The notes under the pieces: model-generated | The model's input: the letters and a program-made list of their open reading frames with translations, nothing else | Told to the model about the DNA's origin: nothing | Databases searched by the model: none | Translations under genes and position numbers: made by a program | Part shown: positions 33,266-42,277 of the stretch, in pieces | How positions within the stretch are numbered: position 1 is the stretch's first letter | Layout: every line of letters starts with the position of its first letter | NCBI GenBank assembly: GCA_965195225.1 | Contig: CBDAFL010000171.1 | Coordinates: forward strand, 56,504 to 120,503 | Direction of reading: 5' to 3' | DNA from: JAHIKV01 sp965195225 | GTDB lineage: Bacteria > Planctomycetota > Planctomycetia > Pirellulales > Thermoguttaceae | DNA: 64,000 bases

Positions 33266-36200
33266 TCAATTTACAAGCGCTCGGCATGATAACAGCTTAC
33301 CATCGACCAACTCGATCACGCGCCGCCGGGCGTCCGAGTCCCATGAGAAACGGTGTTCAATCCCCGGGCGGAGGAAACATAGCGTCAACTCGTCCGGGGG
33401 CGATCCGAGTATCTTCTCGGCGGCCAGGGCGTAGAGCAACATCTGCATTTCGTACCCCGCCGCGACAGACGCCATATTTTCCGCCGTCACTTGGTTCGTC
33501 TTGAAGTCAATCAGCCGCCAGCGACCGGCGCCGTCGCGGTAAATACAGTCGATGAACCCTTGCAAGTATCGGCCGCCGCTTGCGGTTTCGCACGCGGCGT
33601 TATGATCCGGCGGCCATGCCAGCAAAAACTCCAACTCTCGATACAGTTCCTTGGCGGCGGCCAGTTCCGCGGCACGCGGCGAGTGGAGAAACCGCCCGAT
33701 CATATCAATCGGCTCGCCCAGATCGAGTCCTTCCGCCGGGAGGTGCTCGGAGGCCAGACGCTCGACGAGTTTTTGCACGTCCCCGGGCTTGGCAAAATCT
33801 ATCTGCTCCAACACGGCGTGGACCAGAGTACCCAAACCGCGCGGGTCCAATTGCGGCTCGGGCGAAGCGGTTTCATCCAATCGGTCGGCGGCGGGAACGT
33901 TCGCGCCGGCATGAAGCTCACCGCTAAGACGCGAGAAAGAAAATTGCCGTCGCGCGGTCCGATCCACCTCCAGCGGTGCAAGGTATCGCGGCTGCCGGCC
34001 CGCGCCGTCGGCGGCCATTTGCCCCGCCTTTTCCACGATCTTTTCCAAGTCGCGGCGCAGACGGAGATCGACCGGCTTGGATTGGATCGGCGGCGGCTCG
34101 GTGGTTACGGTGACTAGACAATCGGGGTTCGGGATTCGGGATTCGGGGTTCGGGATTCGAGGACGGCCTGTAAGTAAGTCGAAGCGTCTTGCGATCATCT
34201 CCATCCACGGGCCGGCGGCCTCGCCCGGCCGCTCGACGCCCGAGGAGAGAATCAAATAGTCGGCGGCCCGCGTGGCGGCGACGTAGAGCAGCCGGCTGTG
34301 TTCCGCCGCGTCCTCGTCGTTTTCGGCGGCCATGAAAAGATCGTAGCCGGTCGTCGCGTCGGGATCCTTCAACATCGGACCGAGTTGCGGCGTGAAGGCG
34401 ACCGGCGGCCCCATGATCCTGCGCGAGCGGCCCACGTCCGGCACGATCACCACCGGAAACTCCAACCCCTTCGATTGATGGATCGACATCAGCTTCACCA
34501 CGTCGGTCGATTCCGGGCAGGTGGCGGCCAGCGGCTCGTCTGGCTGCCGAGCGACAAACTCCGCAAGTTGCGTGATGAAATCCGACAACGCGAACACCCC
34601 GGAATGGTCGAAACTCCGCGCCTGTTCGATCAGCTTGTGCAGGTTGGCCAGTTTTCGCTCGCCGAGGAACTCGGCCAGCAGGACCGCGTCGTAGCCGGTC
34701 CGGTCCAAAACCGCCTGGATCAGCCGGGCAACGGGCAGCCGGTCCTTCATTGCCCGTAGATCGCGGATCGTCGCCGCCGCGAACTCCGCTTGTTCTCGTT
34801 GATCGGCGTCGAGTTCCGCCGGCAGCACGTCGGCGAACAACCCGGCGGCAAGCCCTTGTGGATGCCGCGCGAGCCAGAACAACGTCTCGTCGTGCAGGCT
34901 GAACAACGGACTTCGCAACGCGCCGGCCAGGCTTACTTCATCGCAACGTCCGTCGAGCGTCCGCAGCAGATTCAGCAGGTCGTAGATTTCCTGCTGGGCG
35001 TAAAATGCCCGACCGCCGACTAGATAATAGTCAATCCCGTACCGCTGCAAAGCGTCCTCATAGTATTCGGCGTTCGTCATGGCGCGGAACAACAAGGCAA
35101 CGTCGCCGGGGCGGACCGCGCGAACCGACGGCTCCGAGGCTTCATTGTCCCAGACGATTTTTTCGCCCGAATCGAGCATGGCGCGGATGCGTCGGGCAAT
35201 CCATTCGGCCTCGCGCCGCCGCAGCCGTTCGCGGGGGCCCATGTCTTCGAGGAACGAGGGGAGAGGGGCAAGGGGCGAGGGGAGAGAGGTGGAATCATTG
35301 CCGGAATCGTCTTCCGTTGGAGCGTCACAAGCCCACAAAAACTCCACGGCCGGCGCGGGACCAACCTGCGGCCGGGCAGCGCGAAGCGGCTCGTATTCCG
35401 GCCCCAACTCCTCGGCGAACAGGGCGTTGACAAAATCCAACACCGCCGGCTGGCTGCGGAAGTTTAGCGAGAGCGGCAACCGCCCGGCCGCCGAAAACTC
35501 CTCGCGCAAGCGGCCGAAGACGCGCGGATCGGCCCCGCGAAATCGGTAGATCGACTGCTTGTAGTCGCCCACCAGAAACAACTTGCCGCGAAGATGCTCG
35601 TTGTCGCAGAGCGCCTTGACCAACTCGACCTGCAAGGGATCGGTGTCCTGGAACTCATCGACCAGCAGCAGGCGGATTTGCGCGGCCAGCCGTTTGCGCA
35701 GCCCGCCTTGTTCGGGACCGACCAACAAACGCCGGGCATGGATTAAGAGGTCGTTGAAATCCAACACGGCCAGTTCCCGCTTGCGCCGCTCGTATTGTTC
35801 GGCCACGTCGGCGGCCAGACCAATCGCTTGCAAAGCGGCCTCGGCGGCGGGACGGGCGGCCGTGGCATCGAAACTCGCGCGTTTCTCCACGCCCTTGACC
35901 TCATCGCGCAACGTCGCCGCGGCGTCCTTGAACCGTTCGTAGTCGTCTTCACTCGCCCAATTTTTTTTCGTCCCGCCGCCTTGAACGCGGGCAGCGTCAC
36001 GAATCTCGGCCAGTTCCGACATGATGTTATCGTTGGAAGTCCCAAGCTTGGACAACCGCTCCACGAGCGCCGCGAATCGCTCCCGCATCTTCGGATTGTC
36101 CGACGGCCGGCGCGAAGCCAACTCCAGCAAAGTTCGCGCGGCGGCGGACGTGCCAAGTCGGCGCAGCAGCCGCGGCAGCGTGTCGCACCGCCAGAATTCC

Positions 36201-36841
36201 TCCCAACGCGCAAGCAAAGATTCGGCGCTCTCGTTCCGCCAGGCGGGCCAGTCGATCTCCTGCCTGACGGCCAACAGACGGGCGATCATTTCGCGAAGCC
36301 GGTCCAACCCGAATCGGGCAACCAGTGTCAATATCGTCTCCTGCCGGTCGGCCAGCCGGTCGCGGAGCGCGTCGTCGGTCAACTCGAACAATAGCGTACC
36401 GGCCTGCGCGCCGTCGAGCACGCGGAACCGCGGATCGAGCCGCGCCTCTACCGCGTGGGCACGGAGCAGCGACGCGCAAAACGAGTGGATCGTGCTGATC
36501 CGCGCCGAGTCCAACTCGCGGACCAATTCCATCCAATAGTCCGCCTGATCGTCGGGACATTCGCGGAGCCGGCGGTTGCAGGCCGAGCGAATCCGCTCGC
36601 GCATCTCCCGCGCGGCCCGCTCGGTAAAGGTGATCGCCGCCACCTGGCCGAGGCGCGATCGCCGATCGCGGCCATGCGGACCGTCCGGTTCCAGTTCGGC
36701 CAGAAACCGCTCGGTCAGCACGAAAGTCTTGCCGCATCCGGCCCCCGCCGAGACGGCCACCGAAGTGCCCCGCGCGTCGAGCGCCCGGCGCTGCTGCTCG
36801 GTCAGGCCCGAGTAGTTCAGTCGTTGTCCGTCGGCCGGCAT
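33266..36841 (-). CDS. addA: AddA-type helicase-nuclease (UvrD superfamily)
   Basis: 1191 residues from ATG 36841. Helicase motifs: Walker A VSAGAGCGKTF (30-40), AAITFTERAAREMRERI, STIHSFCASLLRAHA, LLLVDEFQDTDPLQVELV, VGDYKQSIYRFRGADP, VKLMSIHQSKGLEFPVVIV and LLYVAATRAADYLILS. The C-terminal RecB-like nuclease has GFIDCIYRDGAGRWRLIDFKTN with the catalytic D and DxK residues (about 1098 and 1112-1114). With AddB it unwinds and resects double-strand breaks for RecA, pausing at Chi-like sites. It overlaps addB by 25 bases. Two in-frame heptamer insertions are visible: SPLAPLPS (35257-35284) and RIPNPESRIPNPD (34124-34158), the latter in the linker before the nuclease domain. Confidence 0.93.
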   Translation of the reverse strand: MPADGQRLNYSGLTEQQRRALDARGTSVAVSAGAGCGKTFVLTERFLAELEPDGPHGRDRRSRLGQVAAITFTERAAREMRERIRSACNRRLRECPDDQADYWMELVRELDSARISTIHSFCASLLRAHAVEARLDPRFRVLDGAQAGTLLFELTDDALRDRLADRQETILTLVARFGLDRLREMIARLLAVRQEIDWPAWRNESAESLLARWEEFWRCDTLPRLLRRLGTSAAARTLLELASRRPSDNPKMRERFAALVERLSKLGTSNDNIMSELAEIRDAARVQGGGTKKNWASEDDYERFKDAAATLRDEVKGVEKRASFDATAARPAAEAALQAIGLAADVAEQYERRKRELAVLDFNDLLIHARRLLVGPEQGGLRKRLAAQIRLLLVDEFQDTDPLQVELVKALCDNEHLRGKLFLVGDYKQSIYRFRGADPRVFGRLREEFSAAGRLPLSLNFRSQPAVLDFVNALFAEELGPEYEPLRAARPQVGPAPAVEFLWACDAPTEDDSGNDSTSLPSPLAPLPSFLEDMGPRERLRRREAEWIARRIRAMLDSGEKIVWDNEASEPSVRAVRPGDVALLFRAMTNAEYYEDALQRYGIDYYLVGGRAFYAQQEIYDLLNLLRTLDGRCDEVSLAGALRSPLFSLHDETLFWLARHPQGLAAGLFADVLPAELDADQREQAEFAAATIRDLRAMKDRLPVARLIQAVLDRTGYDAVLLAEFLGERKLANLHKLIEQARSFDHSGVFALSDFITQLAEFVARQPDEPLAATCPESTDVVKLMSIHQSKGLEFPVVIVPDVGRSRRIMGPPVAFTPQLGPMLKDPDATTGYDLFMAAENDEDAAEHSRLLYVAATRAADYLILSSGVERPGEAAGPWMEMIARRFDLLTGRPRIPNPESRIPNPDCLVTVTTEPPPIQSKPVDLRLRRDLEKIVEKAGQMAADGAGRQPRYLAPLEVDRTARRQFSFSRLSGELHAGANVPAADRLDETASPEPQLDPRGLGTLVHAVLEQIDFAKPGDVQKLVERLASEHLPAEGLDLGEPIDMIGRFLHSPRAAELAAAKELYRELEFLLAWPPDHNAACETASGGRYLQGFIDCIYRDGAGRWRLIDFKTNQVTAENMASVAAGYEMQMLLYALAAEKILGSPPDELTLCFLRPGIEHRFSWDSDARRRVIELVDGKLLSCRALVN
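34124..34158. repeat. In-frame heptamer array inside addA
   Basis: Five units: GGGGTTC, GGGATTC, GGGATTC, GGGGTTC, GGGATTC. Read on the minus strand they encode the repetitive linker with IPNPESRIPNPD. It is the same family as the groES-groEL intergenic array. Confidence 0.9.
35257..35284. repeat. Second in-frame heptamer array inside addA
   Basis: Four units AGGGGAG, AGGGGCA, AGGGGCG, AGGGGAG. They encode the low-complexity stretch SPLAPLPS in a region of AddA between the helicase motifs. Confidence 0.85.
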
Positions 36842-39800
36842 GTCTTCTCCAGAGAGCGAATATGGTTGACGCGGCAGACTGTGCCGTAGGGGCATCGGCC
36901 GGTGCAGCGGTCGTCGGCGCAGCAGACGGGAAAGCATCCGCGCCGCATGGCGTGGACCAGTTCCGCGACGGTGTCGCCCAACCCGGCGCGAAGTTCTTCC
37001 CACGTCGGGTCCAACTCGATGCGTCCGTCATCGTCGAAATACATCCGCAGTGCTTGCCTCGGCTTATATCCGTCGTCGCGGACGTACCAGTATCCGGCCC
37101 GCCACGGCAGCATGTCGCGGTCGGCCAGCAGCAGTTCCATCGCGGCCAGCGAGTAGAGCGGCAATTGCAGGGTCGTGCCCGCCCTGACGCTCTCGGGCTT
37201 AACGCGGACCGATCCGCCCGTCTTGTAGTCGAGCACATTGAAGACGCCGCGTCCGGCCACCACACCAACGTCAACACGGTCGATTCGGCCCGAAATGCGA
37301 ATCGTTTCTCCCTCACGGAGAAACTCCAACGGTTTGTCGGTCGAAGGCGGACCTTCATTGCCGCGTCCAAACGCCACCTCGAACAACTCGGGCACCGGCG
37401 GGGTATCGAAACCTTTCCATTGAGCGTCGTACTTTTCGACCTGCTCGCGGTAGCGCGACATCCACTCGACGACCAGCCGGCGGTCGATTTCCCGCATCGC
37501 GGCCTTAACCGGATTGCTCGGCTCCGGCGGCAACGAGTTCTGGACGGCTTCGGCCACCAGGGCGTCGAACTCTTCCGTATCGAGTTCGAGCGGCGAGGCG
37601 GGCCTGCCCAGCCGTCTATTTACCCGTCGGTGGAAGTCGGCCAACACTTCGTGCGCCACGCGGCCGCGGCCGAGCACGTCGAACTCCAAGGCCAAGTCCT
37701 CGACCGGCTCGATCTTCAGAATCCGCTCCATGAAGAATCGGAACGGGCAGTAGGCGTAGCGCTCCAATTCGGTGGCGGAGTAGGTGCGTTGGGCGGAGAA
37801 CTCGGCCGCCAATTCCCGACGTGCCGTGGCGCCGCGCAACACGCCCTCGGTCGGGCCGAACCGCTCGCGGTCCTGGCGCGAGTAGAGCAATTTCAATCCG
37901 GCCGCAATCCGGCTACTGGCCGCTGAAGCGGCCAGCCCTCCACCACCCATCAGCCCGGCCAGCAGCGCCACGTTCCCCTCCAACGCCGTGGCGACGGCCT
38001 TCACGCGGAACTCCGCCGCCGAGAGCGGTTCGTCGTCACGAGGAACAGGGCTGAGGTCCGTCTGCTCGACACGCGTAATTTGCCCCGGCCCGAACGCCTG
38101 CTCGAGCTGGCCGAGAAACGGACTGGGTAACAGCGGTTGCGCCGCTTCGTCCAACGCCGGATAGCTCAGATACAACCGCTCGGTCGCCCGAGTGACCGCT
38201 TCGTAGAACAACAGCATTTCATCGCGGGTGCGTTCGGTGCGGGCAACCAACGGCAGGCCGGCGTCGATCAGCCGCAAGCACTCCTGCTCGCCGTAAAGCC
38301 GGTCCTCGCGGTCGGGCGGCGGAAAGACCTTTTCCGATAGCCCGGCGAGAAACAAATGCGGAATGCGAAGCGAGCGGACGCTTGTTGCCGAGAGGACTCG
38401 CACCCGCCCCGACTCGTCGTCCGAACTGTCCAACAGATCGCTGCCGAGAATGTCCAACAACGTCTCGAAGGCAGTACGGCGATCCATTTCCGTCGGGCTG
38501 CAATGGAGCCAGCCGGCGAGCTTGCCGCTGTCCGCGAGGACTTTCATCAACCGCTGCCAGGCAACAATATCTTGATCGACAGCCCGGAGCAGGCCGGTTT
38601 CTTTTGCCAAACGCTCCCACGCTTCTGCCCAATCGGGCAACGTGGCCCGTTGGGGTAGAGCATCCAGCGCCACGGCCAGACGATTTACCACGGCCAACGT
38701 TGTACTGTAAGAGGCGTCTCCCGCAGGAGCCAATTGCTCGATCAGCCGCGCCCGGCCGCGAGGGATTTGCAGTTTGCGGATCGCCCGCTCCACCTCGTCG
38801 GCCCCGGCGGCCTGCCAGTCGGGTTGGAAATAGTTGCTCCCCAACACTGCCAGCAGCCGGTCGAACGGCCAATCTTCCAGGTCCAACTGGAGCAGATTGG
38901 CCAGTGCCCTTAGCGCCGGCCGGCGCTCGAGCGCCTGGCCCGACTCGAACGCCGCGGGAATCTCCAGCCGCTCGAACGCCTCGCGGACCAGTTCGGCCGT
39001 CTCTTGCGGCGAGCGGAAGACGACGGCGATTTCGTCCGGGCTGGCCCGACGGTCGATCAGCAGCCGCTTGATCCGCGCGGCGATCATTTCGATCTCGCCG
39101 ATTTGCCGGGCGGCGGCGAGGATTTCGATGCCAAGTGGGGGTTCAGTATCCCGAGGGCTGGCCGCTTTAGCGGCCAGTGATATGGCCCCTCTTGGATTCT
39201 CAAACAGCGCTGGCTCCAAGCGGGCCATTGCCGGCCATGCGGTTTTCGTGGGCCGCTCCAACTGCTCGACCACGACGTTGGAACGTCGGCGTCGCAGCGC
39301 GTCGAGCGTCTTCAGCGGTTTGGCGAACATATCCGCCCGCCGCGGTTCCCCTTCCAGCGGCAGCGTGATGAACATCTCCTCCGCACGCGCCGCCAGACTG
39401 TCGAGTATCTCGTGCTGCGTTCGGGTGAAGTCGGTGAATCCGTCGGCGACGACCAGCAAGTGGCTCCCGCAACTGGCCGCTGAAGCGGCCAGCCCTTCGT
39501 CTTCCGCCTTTCGCAACTCGTCCCGGGCCGACCAGAAGCGGCCTTCGGCGTCGAACAGCCCGTGCTCGCGGAGCGCTTGTTGGTATTCCTGATAAAACTC
39601 GAACAGTTCCGTGTCCTTGTCGGTCAGGCCACGTTGCTCGCAGGCGCGTTGGAAATCTTCGGGCCAAATCTCCAGCCGCTTCAACTCGCCGATGAACTCG
39701 CAAACCAGGTCGATCAGGCCGGCGGTCTTGGCGATCGGCAGAAAATGTTTCAGCCGCTGCCGCGACGCCTGTTGGTCGATGATCCGGCGAAGCAACTCGC

Positions 39801-40077
39801 GTTTCATCAGTGGAGTGACCTGTCGGATCGGCTTTCCGGCCTTGCGGAGCACCTCGACGGCGAACTTGTCGAAGGTGGTTACTCCCGGCGCGAAGCAGCC
39901 CGGCAGCTCGCCGTCGAGTAGCCGGTCGCGGATTTCCGTCGCGGCCCGCCACGTCGGGGCCAGCCAGAGCGTCGATTCGGGCGGTCGCCGGCGGAGCGCG
40001 TCGCGGTAGAGCGCGAGCAACCGTTCGGTCTTGCCGCTTCGTGCAGGGCCACAGATGATGGTAACAAGTGCGGACAT
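36817..40077 (-). CDS. addB: AddB-type nuclease subunit with Fe-S cluster
   Basis: 1086 residues. Start: VTIICGPARSGKTERLLALY, a degenerate Walker A typical of AddB. The middle has RVRVLSATSVRSLRIPHLFLAGLSEKVFPPP, DEMLLFYEAVTRATERLYLSYP, and the C-terminal PD-(D/E)XK nuclease has SGRIDRVDVG and VLDYKTGG. The Fe-S cysteines are one in ELERYAYCPFRFFMERIL and three in the tail (CTGRCPYGTVC). It is the upstream partner of addA, overlapping it by 25 bases. Three copies of a 20-bp palindrome are inserted in frame and encode LAASAAS, LAAKAAS and LAASAAS near residues 196, 301 and 715. The protein looks intact despite this. Confidence 0.92.
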   Translation of the reverse strand: MSALVTIICGPARSGKTERLLALYRDALRRRPPESTLWLAPTWRAATEIRDRLLDGELPGCFAPGVTTFDKFAVEVLRKAGKPIRQVTPLMKRELLRRIIDQQASRQRLKHFLPIAKTAGLIDLVCEFIGELKRLEIWPEDFQRACEQRGLTDKDTELFEFYQEYQQALREHGLFDAEGRFWSARDELRKAEDEGLAASAASCGSHLLVVADGFTDFTRTQHEILDSLAARAEEMFITLPLEGEPRRADMFAKPLKTLDALRRRRSNVVVEQLERPTKTAWPAMARLEPALFENPRGAISLAAKAASPRDTEPPLGIEILAAARQIGEIEMIAARIKRLLIDRRASPDEIAVVFRSPQETAELVREAFERLEIPAAFESGQALERRPALRALANLLQLDLEDWPFDRLLAVLGSNYFQPDWQAAGADEVERAIRKLQIPRGRARLIEQLAPAGDASYSTTLAVVNRLAVALDALPQRATLPDWAEAWERLAKETGLLRAVDQDIVAWQRLMKVLADSGKLAGWLHCSPTEMDRRTAFETLLDILGSDLLDSSDDESGRVRVLSATSVRSLRIPHLFLAGLSEKVFPPPDREDRLYGEQECLRLIDAGLPLVARTERTRDEMLLFYEAVTRATERLYLSYPALDEAAQPLLPSPFLGQLEQAFGPGQITRVEQTDLSPVPRDDEPLSAAEFRVKAVATALEGNVALLAGLMGGGGLAASAASSRIAAGLKLLYSRQDRERFGPTEGVLRGATARRELAAEFSAQRTYSATELERYAYCPFRFFMERILKIEPVEDLALEFDVLGRGRVAHEVLADFHRRVNRRLGRPASPLELDTEEFDALVAEAVQNSLPPEPSNPVKAAMREIDRRLVVEWMSRYREQVEKYDAQWKGFDTPPVPELFEVAFGRGNEGPPSTDKPLEFLREGETIRISGRIDRVDVGVVAGRGVFNVLDYKTGGSVRVKPESVRAGTTLQLPLYSLAAMELLLADRDMLPWRAGYWYVRDDGYKPRQALRMYFDDDGRIELDPTWEELRAGLGDTVAELVHAMRRGCFPVCCADDRCTGRCPYGTVCRVNHIRSLEKTCRPTDND
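37916..37935. repeat. In-frame 20-bp palindrome in addB (copy 1)
   Basis: CTGGCCGCTGAAGCGGCCAG, identical to the units in the DUF1559 leader and followed by CCCTCC. On the minus strand it encodes LAASAAS. Confidence 0.95.
39158..39177. repeat. In-frame 20-bp palindrome in addB (copy 2)
   Basis: CTGGCCGCTTTAGCGGCCAG, differing at the centre and in the opposite orientation (GAGGG precedes it). On the minus strand it encodes SLAAKAAS. Confidence 0.93.
39473..39492. repeat. In-frame 20-bp palindrome in addB (copy 3)
   Basis: CTGGCCGCTGAAGCGGCCAG followed by CCCTTCG. On the minus strand it encodes GLAASAAS. Confidence 0.95.
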
Positions 40078-40110
40078 TTATGTCAAAAACAAACGGCTGC
40101 CATTTGCTTT

Positions 40111-40872
40111 TCATGCCACCAATTGGTCTCGGACGGCATCGCGTTTACTCCAAGGAACCGGAGTTACACCATAGTTTTGAAGCGAGTCAGAAACCGCAAC
40201 TGGGACTTCTTGTTCATCGTTAAGAAGAGCATATGCTTGGGCATCTTGTGGACGCACTTCTTTGGTGTCAATCCAGGCAAAGACGACGGATTGTGCTTGG
40301 GCTCGATTGGGGTGATTGATCGTTCGGAGTATCCGTTCGGGTTGACGACGAGATTTCGGAATGACGAAATCGAATAAATGATCGTATCCGGTTTTTCCCA
40401 TAAACCTAACTTTCGGAGTATACCTAACTTCGATAATGTCCAGCCACGAAACAACGTCCTCATAGAAAACGCTGGCAACCGTAGGCGAAGCAAGATAGAA
40501 CATATCATTCACCGCGAGCATAGCCTGGATTAGGTTGTGCTTGCGCAAAGCGAAATTTTCTTTTGATGCCTTTACTTCCATCGCGGTTTTATTGAGACGA
40601 ACACCAAAACCATTAAGTGTTGTATTCAGAAGGTCTCGTCGTTTGAGGCTCTCCAGTTTGCAACCAGATTGTTCGAGATCCTCGATCGTGTATCCATCAT
40701 CGGTCAGAACATATCCACCGTTCTTGCGTTGAGCGTAGATTTGGAGATAGTCGTTGTGGCGGTCTAGGTATGGGGTAGTAATTTCAACCCAATCATCGAC
40801 TTGCCGCAAAGTAGTCTTGTCTTTCAACCACGCTATGTATTGGTCGAGAAGACTCTGGATATCTTGTATCAC
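40111..40872 (-). CDS. DUF1828/DUF1829-type protein of an accessory trio
   Basis: 253 residues from GTG 40872, whose GTGA overlaps the upstream stop. The N-terminal part (LLDQYIAWLKDKTTLRQVDDWVEITTPYLDRHNDYLQIYAQ, then GGYVLTDDGYTIEDLEQSGC) resembles DUF1828 and the C-terminal part (MLAVNDMFYLASPTVASVFYEDVVSWLDI through to SVVFAWIDTKEVRPQDAQAYALLND) resembles DUF1829. These families have no established function that I can state; they occur on accessory DNA. Composition is AT-richer than addB next door. It is the last gene of a tightly overlapping set with an adenine methylase, so I infer a role tied to DNA modification. Confidence 0.7.
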   Translation of the reverse strand: MIQDIQSLLDQYIAWLKDKTTLRQVDDWVEITTPYLDRHNDYLQIYAQRKNGGYVLTDDGYTIEDLEQSGCKLESLKRRDLLNTTLNGFGVRLNKTAMEVKASKENFALRKHNLIQAMLAVNDMFYLASPTVASVFYEDVVSWLDIIEVRYTPKVRFMGKTGYDHLFDFVIPKSRRQPERILRTINHPNRAQAQSVVFAWIDTKEVRPQDAQAYALLNDEQEVPVAVSDSLQNYGVTPVPWSKRDAVRDQLVA

Positions 40873-41318
40873 GTGAATACTCCTCTGCGGAAAATCGGTG
40901 GCTTGGTGATGTTGCAGAATCGCATGAAATCCTGGAGTAGCTGCCACAGGTCACTGGTATTTGGAAAGTGATCCGGCAGCACCAGCGTTGCCCATTTATC
41001 GCCGAAGCCGTGACGATACATATGGAGGTGGGGACCGGTGATTTCCTCTCCATCTGGGTTCCGATGCGGAGCGCCCCCAAAGTCAAGTCGCACAAGAACA
41101 ATTACATTGCGTCCACGTTCCTGATACTTACCCTTAAGCAGATCGATTCTTCCGCGGCTCACGTCCAACAGAAAACGCTCTTTCTTATCAACCGAAACTA
41201 GAGTAACACAAACGTTCCCGCCCAAACCGGGGTAATCTACGGCATCATTGTTCTCACGTACCTTCTCCAATGAGATCAGTAAGTCGGCCTCAGCCTGGGT
41301 TAACTCGATGTCTGCCAT
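40869..41318 (-). CDS. Unknown protein of the methylase trio (DUF6978-like)
   Basis: 149 residues. MADIELTQAEADLLISLEKV, VDKKERFLLDVSRGRIDLLKGKYQERGRNVIVLVRLDFGGAPHRNPDGEEITGPHLHMYRHGFGDKWA and the tail LLQDFMRFCNI look like a family I recall as DUF6978; that label is from memory and tentative. The HRNPDGE and GPHLHMYR stretches have several conserved-looking His/Asp/Glu residues that could bind metal. It overlaps the methylase gene by 19 bases upstream and the DUF1828/1829-like gene by 4 downstream, so all three are translated as one unit. Confidence 0.65.
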   Translation of the reverse strand: MADIELTQAEADLLISLEKVRENNDAVDYPGLGGNVCVTLVSVDKKERFLLDVSRGRIDLLKGKYQERGRNVIVLVRLDFGGAPHRNPDGEEITGPHLHMYRHGFGDKWATLVLPDHFPNTSDLWQLLQDFMRFCNITKPPIFRRGVFT

Positions 41319-42229
41319 CGTGTGTTCTCCTTGCTTCTCTTCAAGACGGTCTCGGCCAAAGCCGGAGATAGATAGAGCGATTCGTAAGTGTTGCTATCCC
41401 GACCCAACAATGTCTCTTGAGTCGAACGCCCCGCATGCACTTCGATATGAAGCAACTTCAGTCGCTTGGGCAGGGGCTCCCCGTAGATTTTCGAGCCCGT
41501 CCGGCCGTCATAGCTGACGAGATACATGCAACTCCGGTCGTTTAGCATGGCCAAATGGTCACAGAAGTCCGCATGTTTGATCTTCGGACAATATCGGTTG
41601 TCTCGATTCTTGCACACTCCCTGATATGGCGGATCCATGTAAATTAGGTCGCTCGAATCACATCTGGCAAGCACATCCGCGTAGTCGTACGCGCCAACCT
41701 CAGTTCGTCCGTGCAACAGTGCCGATGCCCCCATAATGCGTTTTCGCATCGTGCTCGGCCGCGCCCCTTTGCGTCGATTGTCGGGGCTGTTGTTGAAGTT
41801 GCCATCCCGGTTGTAACGAATGGCGGCTTTCACGCAACGCGCCAGCAAATAGAGAAAGTATTCGGGCTTGTGCGTTTTGTTGAACTTTCTGCGTACAATG
41901 TCGTAGTAATCCCGCTCTCGATCAAGCTGTGCCTGCCAGAGTCGTGCATATTTGCAGGCTAATTCTTCCGGCCGGTCAATGATTTCGCGCCAGAGTTCGA
42001 TTAGCGGAGCGTGCGCGTCATTGAGAACAAACCGATCAGCCAGACGCCGATGAGCCGCGGCAAGTGATACGGCGGCAGAACCCGCGAAGGGTTCGACTAG
42101 ACAGCGGAAATGTTCTGGAAAATAAGACAGTACAATCGGCGCAAGGCCGCGCTTGCTACCCTGGTATGGTATCGGGTGGGGAACGTCACAGCGACGGTAC
42201 TCCGTTACACTCTCGGTTATTGTCGGCAT
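41300..42229 (-). CDS. D12-class DNA adenine methylase (Dam-like)
   Basis: 309 residues. IPYQGSKRGLAPIVLSYFP and EPFAGSAAVSLAAAH (46-60) form the SAM-binding region; SSDLIYMDPPYQGV has the catalytic DPPY at 199-202, in the order of alpha-class N6-adenine methyltransferases. The target-recognition part in between (YNRDGNFNNSPDNRRKGARPS and so on) is close to that of Dam-type enzymes with orphan or R-M roles. It heads an overlapping three-gene set inserted between infC and addB. No recognisable restriction endonuclease is present unless one of the two unknown partners is one. Confidence 0.88.
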   Translation of the reverse strand: MPTITESVTEYRRCDVPHPIPYQGSKRGLAPIVLSYFPEHFRCLVEPFAGSAAVSLAAAHRRLADRFVLNDAHAPLIELWREIIDRPEELACKYARLWQAQLDRERDYYDIVRRKFNKTHKPEYFLYLLARCVKAAIRYNRDGNFNNSPDNRRKGARPSTMRKRIMGASALLHGRTEVGAYDYADVLARCDSSDLIYMDPPYQGVCKNRDNRYCPKIKHADFCDHLAMLNDRSCMYLVSYDGRTGSKIYGEPLPKRLKLLHIEVHAGRSTQETLLGRDSNTYESLYLSPALAETVLKRSKENTRWQTSS

Positions 42230-42277
42230 GACACCAAATTCCTTGAACCAGCGTTACCGGCAACGCTTCAAGATCAC

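Noticed and set aside
36027..37370. 447-residue minus-strand frame across the addA/addB junction
   Set aside because: Out-of-frame shadow; the two real genes overlap here with clear motifs in another frame.
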